Shown here: in pieces, positions 53,700-62,340 of the stretch | Layout: each line of letters starts with the position of its first letter | How positions within the stretch are numbered: position 1 is the stretch's first letter | DNA from: Sphingomonas insulae | GTDB lineage: Bacteria; Pseudomonadota; Alphaproteobacteria; Sphingomonadales; Sphingomonadaceae | Reading direction: 5' to 3' | NCBI RefSeq assembly: GCF_010450875.1 | Contig: NZ_CP048422.1 | Location: 248,001-312,000 of the forward strand | DNA: 64,000 nt | Notes under the pieces: model-generated | Databases searched by the model: none | What the model was told of the DNA's origin: nothing | The model's input: only the letters and a program-made list of their open reading frames with translations | Translations under genes and position numbers: made by a program

Positions 53700-55019
53700 A
53701 TGACGGTCCTGAACGGCGTGGCGGCGCCCGAATTGCGTACCCAGGCCTATGCCGCACGGCGTGTTCGCCGCCCCGGGATCGTGCTGGCGATGCTGACCTT
53801 CGTCTACGTCCTGAACTTCCTCGACCGCCAGCTGCTCGGCATCCTCGCCAAGCCGATCCAGGATTCGCTGCACATCACCGATGGCCAGCTGGGCCTGATC
53901 GGCGGCCTGTATTTCGCCATGTTCTATTGCTTCATCGCCATTCCGGTCAGCTGGCTGGCGGACCGTACCAGCCGGGTCGGCGTGCTGACGCTCGCCTGTG
54001 CGATCTGGAGCGCCGCGACGATCGCCTGCGGCATGGCGCGCACCTATCCGCAGCTGGTGCTCGCGCGAATGGTCGTGGGATTTGGCGAGGCAGGCGGCGT
54101 GCCACCGTCCTACGCATTGATTACCGATACATTCGCGCCGGGTCGTCGCGGCGTTGCATTCGGCATCTACAATCTGGGTCCACCGATCGGCGCAGCGCTC
54201 GGCATTGCATTAGGCGCGACCATCGCATCCGTGTTCGACTGGCGCGACGCGTTTGTGGCGATCGGCATCGTCGGCATCGTCGCGGCGATCGCCCTGCCGT
54301 TCGTGGTGCCCGAACCGGCGCGCGGCGGCGCGGACGCGGTCGAGGCCGGTTCGACGGGGACGTACGACAAGGCGCCGTTCTGGGCGACGTTGCGCATTTT
54401 CTTCGCCAACCCCGTCATGACCCTTGCCGCATTCGGCAGTGGCGCGACGCAGTTCGTCACCTATGGCCTCGGCAATTTCGCCGTGCTGTTCCTGATCCGC
54501 GAAAAGGGGATGACCCTGCCGGCAATCGCGATCTGGTATGCGTTGGCGATCGTCGTCGGCATGGGCGGCGGCATGGTCGCGTCGGGGAGGATCATCGATC
54601 GCTTCTCGCAAGAATCGCGCCGCGTGTTCGCGATCGCGCCTGCGGTGTCTCTGGCGATCGCGATGCCATTCTATCTCGCCTTCGTCTGGGCACCGTCATG
54701 GCCGCTGGCGCTTGCATTGCTGACGGTCGTGATGTTTTTCAATTACTTCTACCTCTCCTGCTCGGTGACCCTTGTGCAGGAAGAGGCGGCGCCCAACCAG
54801 CGCGTGCTCGCCGGCGCCTTGCTGCTGCTGGTGATGAATTTCATCGGGCTGGGCCTCGGCCCGACCTGGGTAGGCGCCGCCAGCGATCATTTCGCCGCAC
54901 ACGGCGCGACCAATCCGCTGCAGCTGTCGCTCTACACCCTCACCCCCTTCTATGCGCTCGCGATCGGCCTGTTTCTGTGGCTGGCGCGAACGCTGCACCG
55001 TCAGGAGACCGTTCGATGA
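53700..55019 (+). CDS. MFS transporter (spinster-like)
   Basis: Twelve-helix inner-membrane transporter of 439 residues from ATG 53700 (GGGAGAGG upstream). LNFLDRQLLGILAKPIQ and the loop SWLADRTSRVGVLTLAC are typical of the spinster-like group common in aromatic- and steroid-catabolic clusters of sphingomonads. It overlaps the esterase ATG by 4 nt. It probably imports the substrate, or the acid released from it. Confidence 0.88.
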   Translation: MTVLNGVAAPELRTQAYAARRVRRPGIVLAMLTFVYVLNFLDRQLLGILAKPIQDSLHITDGQLGLIGGLYFAMFYCFIAIPVSWLADRTSRVGVLTLACAIWSAATIACGMARTYPQLVLARMVVGFGEAGGVPPSYALITDTFAPGRRGVAFGIYNLGPPIGAALGIALGATIASVFDWRDAFVAIGIVGIVAAIALPFVVPEPARGGADAVEAGSTGTYDKAPFWATLRIFFANPVMTLAAFGSGATQFVTYGLGNFAVLFLIREKGMTLPAIAIWYALAIVVGMGGGMVASGRIIDRFSQESRRVFAIAPAVSLAIAMPFYLAFVWAPSWPLALALLTVVMFFNYFYLSCSVTLVQEEAAPNQRVLAGALLLLVMNFIGLGLGPTWVGAASDHFAAHGATNPLQLSLYTLTPFYALAIGLFLWLARTLHRQETVR

Positions 55020-56644
55020 AGGCCATGTTGATCGCCATGGCGCTGGCCAGCGCCGCCCCCGTGTCGGCCGCCGATCCCGCGCCGGTGGTGACGGCTCCGG
55101 CCGGCACCGTCCGCGGCACTGCGGAGGGCGACCTGCGCATCTTCAAGGGCATTCCCTATGCGACCCCGCCGGTCGGCAACCTGCGCTGGCGGGCGCCTAT
55201 GCCGATGCCGCATTGGCGTGGCGAACGCCCCGCCACCAGCTTTGGCGCGGCCTGCGTCCAGCCTCAGGTGCCCAATGCGTCGATCTACTCCGGCGCGCCG
55301 ATGCCCGTCAGCGAGGATTGCCTGACGCTCAACGTCTGGGCGCCGGCCAATGCCAAGAACGCGCCGGTGATGGTCTGGATACATGGCGGCGCCCTCGTCA
55401 CCGGATCGAGCCGCGAACCGATGTACGACGGTCGCAAGCTTGCCGAACGGGGCATCGTGGTCGTGTCGATCAACTATCGCCTCGGCGTACTCGGCTGGCT
55501 GGCGCATTCCTGGCTGAGCCGGGAATCTGACCGGCACGTGTCCGGCAATTACGGCCTGCTCGACCAGATCGCCGCCCTCACCTGGGTGCGCGACAATATC
55601 AAGGCTTTCGGCGGCTCGCCGCGCAACGTCACGATTGCCGGCGAAAGCGCGGGCGGCCTCAGCACGCTGTACCTAATGACCTCGCCGGCTGCCCGGGGTC
55701 TCTTTTCGAAAACGATTGCGGAAAGCGCATACATGATCTCGATGCCGGAACTGCGCAAGGCCGCGTTCGGCATGCCCTCGGGTGAGGGCGGCGGGCAAAT
55801 GCTGACCGGCGCCCTGCAGCTGCCGGATCTCCAGAGCCTGCGTGGCATGGATGCACAGGCTCTGACCGACACCGCGGCAAAGCTCGGCTTCGCGCCATTC
55901 GGCGTGGTCGACGGCAGCGTGCTGCCGCAACAGATGGTCGACGCGTTCGACCAGGGCAAACAGGCACCGGTGCCGGTACTCGCCGGGTTCAACCAGGGCG
56001 AGATACGATCTCTGCGGATGCTGGCGCCCAAACCCCCGGCCGATGCGGCAGCGTACGAAAGGACGATCCGCGACCGCTACGCTGATCTCGCCGATCCCTT
56101 CCTGCGCCTCTACCCCGCGGCCGACTACAAGGAGAGCATTCTCGCGGCGACGCGTGACGCCCTCTACGGCTGGACGGCGGAACGGCTGGTCCGCAAACAG
56201 GCGGCGCTCGGCAAACCGGCTTACCTCTATATGTTCGATCACGGCTATCCGGCGATGGACCAGGCCGATCTGCACGCCTTTCACGCCAGCGAACTGCCGT
56301 TCGTGTTCGGCACGCTGGACGGCACCCCGCCGCGCTGGCCGAAGGTGCCCGGGACCGCCGGGGAACGCGCCCTCTCCGATGCGATGACGGACTATTGGGC
56401 AAGTTTCGTTCGCGACGGGACGCCGGTGGCGAAGAACGCCGCACCATGGCCCGCCTATGACGGACAGCGCGGCTATATGCGCTTCGGTGCGATGCCGGAG
56501 GCGCGGCGCGACCTCCTTCCCGGCATGTTCGCGCTCAACGAAAGCGTGATGTGTCGCCGCCGCGCCACCGGGTCGATCGGCTGGAACTGGAACGTCGGCC
56601 TTGCCGCGCCGAAGCTGCCGCCGAAGGTCGCGGGTTGCGAATGA
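55016..56644 (+). CDS. Exported type-B carboxylesterase
   Basis: Carboxylesterase/lipase-family enzyme of 542 residues with a Sec signal (LIAMALASAAPVSAADP). Family segments are GIPYATPPVGNLRWRAP, EDCLTLNVWAP, VMVWIHGGALVTGSS, the nucleophile elbow TIAGESAGG (Ser about residue 210) and the His region LHAFHASELPFVFG. It is coupled to the MFS gene. It probably cleaves an ester in the periplasm, after which the acid enters the cell and is activated by the CoA ligase. Confidence 0.92.
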   Translation: MKAMLIAMALASAAPVSAADPAPVVTAPAGTVRGTAEGDLRIFKGIPYATPPVGNLRWRAPMPMPHWRGERPATSFGAACVQPQVPNASIYSGAPMPVSEDCLTLNVWAPANAKNAPVMVWIHGGALVTGSSREPMYDGRKLAERGIVVVSINYRLGVLGWLAHSWLSRESDRHVSGNYGLLDQIAALTWVRDNIKAFGGSPRNVTIAGESAGGLSTLYLMTSPAARGLFSKTIAESAYMISMPELRKAAFGMPSGEGGGQMLTGALQLPDLQSLRGMDAQALTDTAAKLGFAPFGVVDGSVLPQQMVDAFDQGKQAPVPVLAGFNQGEIRSLRMLAPKPPADAAAYERTIRDRYADLADPFLRLYPAADYKESILAATRDALYGWTAERLVRKQAALGKPAYLYMFDHGYPAMDQADLHAFHASELPFVFGTLDGTPPRWPKVPGTAGERALSDAMTDYWASFVRDGTPVAKNAAPWPAYDGQRGYMRFGAMPEARRDLLPGMFALNESVMCRRRATGSIGWNWNVGLAAPKLPPKVAGCE

Positions 56645-56652
56645 TCCGAACG

Positions 56653-56683
56653 CCGCGCCTCTCGCGACAGCGGAAAGGCGCGG
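56653..56683. terminator. Hairpin between convergent esterase and CoA-ligase genes
   Basis: CCGCGCCT (56653-56660) pairs with AGGCGCGG (56676-56683) across a 15-nt loop, 9 nt after the esterase stop. No T-run follows, but the position between two convergent genes suits a bidirectional terminator. Confidence 0.5.
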
Positions 56684-56728
56684 CCTCGGCCTGAGCGCAC
56701 GCACCGACGGTCGCATGGCGCGTTCGCG

Positions 56729-58303
56729 TTACGCCCCCTCGGCGACGATCAGTCCCCGCTCATAATCCGCGCGGAGCCGCTGCTTGTCGATCTTGCCCGT
56801 CGAGGCGAGCGGCATCGTGCCGATCGTCGCGACGCGATCGGGTATCCACCAGTCCGCCACCTTGCCGCGCAGCAGCGCCAGCAACGATCCCGCCTCACCG
56901 TCAGCGCCCTCGATCACCAGCACCGGCCGCTCGCCCCATTTGGGATCGGACCGCGCGATCACCGCGACGTGCCGCACCGAAGGATGCGCGCCGACGATCG
57001 CCTCGATCTCGGCAGGATTGATCCACTCGCCCCCAGACTTGATGAGATCCTTCGCCCGGCCGCAGATCGTCAGATTGCCTGCCGGATCGATCATCGCCAG
57101 GTCGCCGGTATCGAAATAGCCTTCGTCGTCCAGCGCATCCTCGTCGGCGCCGTAATAGCGGTCGAGCACGCTCGGCCCTTTTACCTTCAGATGGCCCAGC
57201 GTCTCCCGCTGTTCGGGCAGGGTACGACCCTCCGCATCGGTCAGCTTCAGGTCGACGCCGATCGGTGGACGCCCGGCCGATCCCGACGATCCGGGCTCCG
57301 CCCCGGCCGGAGCGATCGTGCCGACCGGCGACAATTCGGTCATGCCCCAACTGGTCTGGACCCGCGCGCCGAGCCGGCTTTGCAATCGCTCGATCAACGC
57401 ATCGGGACAGCTCGATCCGCCGATCACGACGCGTTCCAGCGACGGCACCTCTTCCCCTGTCCGATCGAGATGATCGATCAGGCCAAGCCAGACCGTCTGG
57501 ACGCCGACCGCGACGGTCACACCTTCATCGCGGATCAGCCGGGCGAGGCTGGCACCATCGAGGTGACGACCGGGCAGGACCAGTCGGGTTCCGGCCGCGG
57601 GCGCGGCGAATGGCAGGCCCCAGCCGTTGGCATGGAACATCGGCACGGCCAGCAACAGCGTGTCGCGCGCCGTGATCGCGATCGCGTCTGCCTGCAGCGC
57701 GCGCAGCGTATGCAAATAGTTGGACCGGTGGGTATAGAGTACACCCTTCGGTTTGCCTGTCGTGCCGGACGTATAGCAGAGCCCGGCCGGCGCATCTTCC
57801 GGGAACGTGCCCCACGGCACCGCCGCGCCACGCTCGGCAAGCAGCGCCTCGATCCCGATCGCACCGTCCGCCGCCACGTCGTCGCAGCCGTCGAGTTCGA
57901 CCACATGGCGTACTCCTGGACACAGCGGCAGCACCTCGCGCAGCAACGGCATCAGGTCGCTCGCCACCGCCAGGATACGATCGTCGGCCTCGCCGATCAT
58001 CGCTGCCAGTTGCATGGGGGTCAGCCGGGGGTTCAGCGTATGGCACACACACCCCGCGCCCATCACGCCGTAATAGACCTCGAGATGGTGCCGGCTGTTC
58101 CACGCCAGTGTGCCGACGCGATCCCCCTGCCCCATGCCAAGCGCGATCAGCGCGCCCGACAGCCGGTTCGCCCGCTCGCGCAGTTCGGCATAGCCGAAGC
58201 GCGCGACGGCGATACCCTGCTCGGCCCAGACGACCTGCTGGTCGCCGAACCATTTGGCCGCATGGGTCAGGAACGTGTCTACGGTCAGTCCGAAGCTTTG
58301 CAT
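56729..58303 (-). CDS. Acyl-CoA synthetase (AMP-binding family)
   Basis: Adenylate-forming ligase of 524 residues that activates a carboxylic acid to its CoA thioester. The P-loop is LCYTSGTTGKPKGVLYTHRS, followed by TSWGMTELSPVG, the adenylate-binding YFDTGDLAMID, and the hinge and Lys region SGGEWINPAEIEA and PLASTGKIDKQRL. It resembles medium/long-chain fatty acid and aryl-acid ligases. It lies 36 bp downstream of the TonB receptor on the same strand and is probably co-transcribed. Confidence 0.92.
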   Translation of the reverse strand: MQSFGLTVDTFLTHAAKWFGDQQVVWAEQGIAVARFGYAELRERANRLSGALIALGMGQGDRVGTLAWNSRHHLEVYYGVMGAGCVCHTLNPRLTPMQLAAMIGEADDRILAVASDLMPLLREVLPLCPGVRHVVELDGCDDVAADGAIGIEALLAERGAAVPWGTFPEDAPAGLCYTSGTTGKPKGVLYTHRSNYLHTLRALQADAIAITARDTLLLAVPMFHANGWGLPFAAPAAGTRLVLPGRHLDGASLARLIRDEGVTVAVGVQTVWLGLIDHLDRTGEEVPSLERVVIGGSSCPDALIERLQSRLGARVQTSWGMTELSPVGTIAPAGAEPGSSGSAGRPPIGVDLKLTDAEGRTLPEQRETLGHLKVKGPSVLDRYYGADEDALDDEGYFDTGDLAMIDPAGNLTICGRAKDLIKSGGEWINPAEIEAIVGAHPSVRHVAVIARSDPKWGERPVLVIEGADGEAGSLLALLRGKVADWWIPDRVATIGTMPLASTGKIDKQRLRADYERGLIVAEGA

Positions 58304-58339
58304 GATCCGCGTTTCAATCCGGCCGGGAGGAATGGGTCG

Positions 58340-60571
58340 TCAAAACGCCTTCAACACCTTCAGCCCATATTGTTGCGGAGGACCCGCGAAATAGAGGCCG
58401 CTGTTGAGCGCCGCCGGGTAATGCTGGTCGGTCAGGTTGGTCGCATAGGCCGTGACCGTCACCGAGCCCTTGTTGAGGGCAAGCTGCGCATTGACGATAT
58501 TGCGCGCCTCCAGCCGATCGCCGAGCGCCGGATTTTCGAACAACGTCGCCCATTGCGGCGCGATATGGCCGTAATTCGCCCGCGGCGTCAGCGTCGCACC
58601 ACCGCCCAGCGCGATCTCGTAGCTCGCGCCGACGTTGAAGGTGAAGTTGGGCGCGTAGCTCTGCTCCATCCCCTTCAGGTTGCGGCACGATGCGCTGGCC
58701 GGTCCGGTGTTGATGTTGCACGGCACCGCCGCCGGGATCCGCGGGTCGGTCGCAAAGAAGCGGCCGAGTTCGCTATGCAGGACGTTCATCCCGACATCGA
58801 ACGTGAATGCGCCCAGCTTGACGTCGGCCTCCGCTTCGAAACCATAGATCTTGGTCTTGCCCGGCACGTTGACCTGTAACCCGAACACGGGGATCGTCGG
58901 GTTGCCGATCGTGACCTGGAAATCCTCGTAATCGTTGTAGAAGGCGCTGACGCTCGTGCGGATGCGGCGGTCGGCGAAGTTCGCCTTCCATCCGGCCTCG
59001 TACGACGTCACCTGCTCGGCGCCGAACGGGGCCGGATTGCCCAGGCCGACCGGCACGTTCAGCCCGCCGGGCTTGAAGCCGGTGGCGACGAAACCGTACA
59101 GATAGTGATCGCGGCCCGCTTCCCACCCGATCGACGCCTTGTACGAAAAGTCGTCCGACTTCGTCTCCTGCTCCGCGACGATCGGCACGCCATATTGCAG
59201 CACGTCGATGTCGTTGCGGCTACGGCTGGCGGTATAGCGGCCACCCAGTTCCAGCTTCAGCTTCGGCGTGATGACGAAACCGATTTGTCCGAACGCCGCG
59301 AGTGATCGGTTGGGGTTGGTCCCCTGCAACCGATATTCGGTCAGCCGGTTACCCAGCGGAACGCCGGTGACGAACTGGAACGGCGGCAGGAATTCGTATT
59401 TATTCCACAGCCCGAAAACTCCGACCAGATAGGTCAGGCGCTTCGTATCGGGAGAGATTAGTGTAAGCTCCTGTGAAATCTGCCGTTCGTCGACGCTGTC
59501 GAAGAAGGTGTTGTTCCGCGTTGCGGTACCGTCCAGATCGGCACGATATTTGGTGTTGCCCTTGGCATAGGCGCTGACCGACCGCAGTTGCAGGCCGCCG
59601 TCGAACTCGTAATTTACCCGCAGGATGCTGCGATAGAATTTGTCGCGCGCCTCCTGCGGGGAATTGGCCGTGATATCGAACAGGTCGCGATAATTCGGGT
59701 TCGGCGTCGCGCTGCCGATCGGCAGGTTGCGGAACTGGTTGGTGTACGGGCTGGCCGGATAGGCACCCATGTCGAGATAATCGACGTCGGTCTTCGACAG
59801 GATCGACAGCTGGGTCGTGGGTTTCCACAACAGGCTGAACCGCCCGGCCAGTTGCCGCACGTCACCGTTGTTGCCGGTGTATTTCGTCCCGCCCGGTCCG
59901 GTGATGTCGTAGAAGCCGTTGCGACGCGTACCGAACACCGCGAACCGCGCGGCGAGCGTGTCGCTGACCGGGATGTTGAGCGCGCCCTGTGCGCCCGCTT
60001 CGGAATAATTGCCGACGTTCGCATTGACGTAGCCGTGGTAGCCGCCACCGATGATCGGATCGTTGCTGTTGACGAACACCGCACCGCCGGTCGCGTTCTG
60101 GCCGACGATCGTACCCTGCGGGCCGCGCAGCACCTGGATGTTGGCGACGTCGTAATACGGCTCTTGCTGGAAATAGCCCGGGAATGTCGGCGCGCCGTCG
60201 CGATAGGTGATCACCCCGGTCGCCGTCTGCGTATTGTGTTCGCCCTTGCCGATGCCGCGAACGTTGAAGTCGATGCCTTGCCCGAAGTTGTTGACGACGA
60301 TGCTGGGCGAGGCGAACTGCAGCGCATCGACGTTGGCGACGCCCTTGTTGGCAAGGTCGGTGCCCGACAGCACCGAACCGGACAGCGGCGTGGTCTGGAG
60401 ATTTTCGTTCCGGCGACGTGCGGTAACGACGATTTCGCCTTGCGCAGGATCAGGGCTTTCCGCCTGTTCGGTCGATGCTCCGAGATCTGCGGCGACCGCT
60501 TGCGCCGTAGCATCACCTGCCCAGAGCAACGCCATTGCAGACACACCGAGCCAGTACGTACGAAGCCGCAT
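58340..60571 (-). CDS. TonB-dependent outer-membrane receptor (catabolic locus)
   Basis: Outer-membrane transporter of 743 residues from ATG 60571 (GGAGGG upstream; the frame opens earlier at 60655). It has a signal peptide (MALLWAGDATAQ), a TonB box GEIVVTARRRNENLQ, and a plug with VANIQVLRGPQGTIVGQNAT and GGAVFVNSNDP. The barrel ends in a terminal Phe (LKVLKAF). It begins the operon that includes the CoA ligase, behind a copy of the TetR-type element. It probably imports the ester substrate of the exported carboxylesterase. Confidence 0.93.
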   Translation of the reverse strand: MRLRTYWLGVSAMALLWAGDATAQAVAADLGASTEQAESPDPAQGEIVVTARRRNENLQTTPLSGSVLSGTDLANKGVANVDALQFASPSIVVNNFGQGIDFNVRGIGKGEHNTQTATGVITYRDGAPTFPGYFQQEPYYDVANIQVLRGPQGTIVGQNATGGAVFVNSNDPIIGGGYHGYVNANVGNYSEAGAQGALNIPVSDTLAARFAVFGTRRNGFYDITGPGGTKYTGNNGDVRQLAGRFSLLWKPTTQLSILSKTDVDYLDMGAYPASPYTNQFRNLPIGSATPNPNYRDLFDITANSPQEARDKFYRSILRVNYEFDGGLQLRSVSAYAKGNTKYRADLDGTATRNNTFFDSVDERQISQELTLISPDTKRLTYLVGVFGLWNKYEFLPPFQFVTGVPLGNRLTEYRLQGTNPNRSLAAFGQIGFVITPKLKLELGGRYTASRSRNDIDVLQYGVPIVAEQETKSDDFSYKASIGWEAGRDHYLYGFVATGFKPGGLNVPVGLGNPAPFGAEQVTSYEAGWKANFADRRIRTSVSAFYNDYEDFQVTIGNPTIPVFGLQVNVPGKTKIYGFEAEADVKLGAFTFDVGMNVLHSELGRFFATDPRIPAAVPCNINTGPASASCRNLKGMEQSYAPNFTFNVGASYEIALGGGATLTPRANYGHIAPQWATLFENPALGDRLEARNIVNAQLALNKGSVTVTAYATNLTDQHYPAALNSGLYFAGPPQQYGLKVLKAF

Positions 60572-60645
60572 ACACCCTCCACCTACGACGGCGCTCTTCG
60601 GCGCCCACTGGCTGTTGGGTGCCTCAATCCGATTACGGATGCAAG

Positions 60646-60674
60646 ATATATTCACTATCTAGTGAGCGTGCTTT
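60646..60674. promoter_or_regulatory. Shared 29-bp promoter/operator element, copy 2 (TonB receptor)
   Basis: On the minus strand it reads AAAGCACGCTCACTAGAT-AGTGAATATAT, about 75 bp before the receptor start. It is the partner of the element at 53610-53638. This copy contains a perfect TCACTA-GA-TAGTGA palindrome, which suggests a dimeric repressor contact next to the AT-rich -10 region. Confidence 0.65.
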
Positions 60675-60807
60675 ATTGGGCGCGTTAGAGTGATCCTCAT
60701 TGTCATCGAAGCGCGTTCGCTAACACGTCCTGTTTGTCCGGTTTTCTCCCTGTCTGCGCGTGTCGGAAATACAGGTGGACGCGACGCTGCCTGTTGCATT
60801 CGCCAAC

Positions 60808-60849
60808 TGACGTGACCCCAGTCTTTCATCCAGCTGCGACCAGAGACCG
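60808..60849. repeat. Left terminal inverted repeat of the IS
   Basis: It pairs imperfectly with 62015-62056. The outer 12 bases (TGACGTGACCCC) are identical. The orfB stop lies inside this repeat. Confidence 0.9.
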
Positions 60850-61731
60850 ACCGGTGTTGTTGCGCATGAGCGCAGTTGAAGCAATGGGCGGGGTTAACCC
60901 CGCCCATTGCTGTTCGAGCCCGGCAGCGAACGCAGCCGGGGTAGCGTAGCCTAGCGACGAGTGCGGCCGCTCGGTGTTGTAGTCGTCGACCCAGCGCGCC
61001 AGGATCGAGCGGGCCTGGCGAACCGTGAAGAATAGCGTCTCGTTGAGCAGCTCGTCGCGCATGCGACCGTTGAAGCTCTCGACGAACCCGTTCTGCGTCG
61101 GCTTGCCCGGCGCGATGTAATGCCACTCGACGCCCGCGTCGCTGGACCAGGCAAGCACCGCGTTCGACGTCAGTTCGGTCCCGTTGTCGCTGACGATCAT
61201 CTTTGGCCTGCCACGTTCCGCGATCAGATCGGTCAACTCGCGCACGACCCGCCGGCCCGAAATCGACGTGTCCACCACTGCCCGAAGGCACTCGCGCGTC
61301 ACGTCGTCGACGATGTTGAGCACGCGGAACCGTCGGCCAGTGACGAGCTGGTCGTGCACGAAGTCCAGGCTCCAGCGCTGGTTGGGGAGCGCCAGCACCG
61401 GCGCAGGTGCCCGCGCGCCACCGGCGCGCCTTCGTCCCTTCCGGCGCCTGACCGTCAGCCCTTCCTCACGGTAGAGCCGCTGGGTCTTCTTGCGGTTGAT
61501 CGTGATGCCGTCCCGGCGCAGCAGGATGTGCAGCCGTCGATAGCCGAACCGTCGGCGCTGCTGCGCCAGCTCGCGCAGACGCGACCGAAGGTCGCCATCA
61601 TCTGCCCGGCACGAGCGATACCGCATGCTCGTGCGGTCCGCCCCGACGACAGCACACGCCCGCCGCTCGCTCATCCCCAACGTCGCCTGGAGATGCGCAA
61701 CCGCTTGTCGCTTCGCGGCGGGCGTCACCAC
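60826..61731 (-). CDS. IS3-family transposase OrfB (DDE integrase domain)
   Basis: Catalytic half of the transposase, 301 residues as read from GTG 61731. The N-terminus continues the HTH region ([20 protein letters not shown]) and [16 protein letters not shown]. The rve integrase core has the DDE residues in [11 protein letters not shown] (D), [12 protein letters not shown] (D) and [17 protein letters not shown] (E). It is probably made mostly as an OrfAB fusion by -1 frameshifting. Confidence 0.93.
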   Translation of the reverse strand: MVTPAAKRQAVAHLQATLGMSERRACAVVGADRTSMRYRSCRADDGDLRSRLRELAQQRRRFGYRRLHILLRRDGITINRKKTQRLYREEGLTVRRRKGRRRAGGARAPAPVLALPNQRWSLDFVHDQLVTGRRFRVLNIVDDVTRECLRAVVDTSISGRRVVRELTDLIAERGRPKMIVSDNGTELTSNAVLAWSSDAGVEWHYIAPGKPTQNGFVESFNGRMRDELLNETLFFTVRQARSILARWVDDYNTERPHSSLGYATPAAFAAGLEQQWAGLTPPIASTALMRNNTGRSLVAAG

Positions 61732-61991
61732 TTTTTTGACAGCAGGTCTTTCAACCCCGCGTTGTCCAGCATCGTGTCCGCAAGCAGCCGCTTGAGCCGC
61801 GCGTTCTCCTCTTCAAGCGACCTCAGACGCTTCGCGTCAGATACCTCCAGGCCGCCGAACTTCGCCTTCCATGCATAGTAGGTCGCGCTCGACATGCCGT
61901 GCTTGCGGCACAGTTCCGTCACCACCGCACCCGCCTCGGCCTCCTTCAGGATGCCGATGATCTGCTCTTCCGAAAACTGCTTCCGCTTCAT
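61725..61991 (-). CDS. IS3-family transposase OrfA (DNA-binding)
   Basis: An 88-residue helix-turn-helix protein ([37 protein letters not shown]) followed by a leucine-zipper-like helix ([20 protein letters not shown]). It overlaps orfB by 7 nt. It binds the terminal repeats, and in related elements OrfA alone tempers transposition. Confidence 0.93.
   Translation of the reverse strand: MKRKQFSEEQIIGILKEAEAGAVVTELCRKHGMSSATYYAWKAKFGGLEVSDAKRLRSLEEENARLKRLLADTMLDNAGLKDLLSKKW
61731..61737 (-). other. Programmed -1 frameshift site of the IS
   Basis: On the minus strand the heptamer A-AAA-AAG occupies the overlap of orfA and orfB. A -1 slip here moves the ribosome from the orfA frame into GTG-GTG-ACG of orfB, giving the OrfAB transposase. 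This is the standard IS3-family signal. Confidence 0.85.
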
Positions 61992-62014
61992 TCCGTCCGT
62001 CCCTTCGAGGGGCC

Positions 62015-62056
62015 GGTCTCTAGGTCCAGGTGGATGAAGAAACGGGGGTCACGTCA
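62015..62056. repeat. Right terminal inverted repeat of the IS
   Basis: The partner of 60808-60849. It lies just upstream of orfA and so probably also holds the transposase promoter. Confidence 0.9.
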
Positions 62057-62060
62057 CAAC

Positions 62061-62340
62061 GTCCCGCTGTCTTTCCTGAATCTTGCCGATAAAAACGTCG
62101 CCTTATCAGCTTGGCGCGGTGCTCGACCGGCCGGACAGACGAGCCGAATGACCTGGCTGGTATCGTTCACGACACCGACCGATGCGGGATCGCGCACCGC
62201 TGCATGTCACACCCGCTATCCGAGGATGCCGCAAGACCATCCTGCCTGTCTGGTCGAGAAAACGCAGGTGAGCGCTATTATTGCATGACGTATCGGCGCG
62301 TCCCCTCGGCCGGGGCATCGTCAGGCTGGTAGGCGCACGA
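62061..62340. other. Intergenic region between the IS and the lectin gene
   Basis: About 280 bp after the downstream end of the lectin gene and up to the IS right end. No credible gene, tRNA or terminator was found. Confidence 0.4.

Larger units (their letters stand above)
60808..62056 (-). mobile_element. IS3-family insertion sequence (IS407 group), complete
   Basis: A 1249-bp element with TG...CA ends. The left end TGACGTGACCCCAGTC and the right end (inverted) TGACGTGACCCCCGTT share about 40 bp of imperfect inverted repeat, including TTCATCCA and AGAGACCG. Both sides carry a 4-bp direct repeat CAAC (60804-60807 and 62057-62060), the target duplication typical of this group. It holds orfA and orfB with an A-rich frameshift site and no disabling mutation, so it may be active. 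Confidence 0.92.

Noticed and set aside
53630..56644. A possible 1004-residue fusion ending in the carboxylesterase
   Set aside because: The first 460 codons are out of frame with the real MFS gene and look non-coding. The esterase has its own signal peptide and ATG at 55016.
60725..62287. Removing the IS joins an open frame of about 100 codons across the CAAC site
   Set aside because: No start codon with a ribosome-binding site, no recognisable domain and weak codon bias. Open frames of this length are common by chance in GC-rich DNA.
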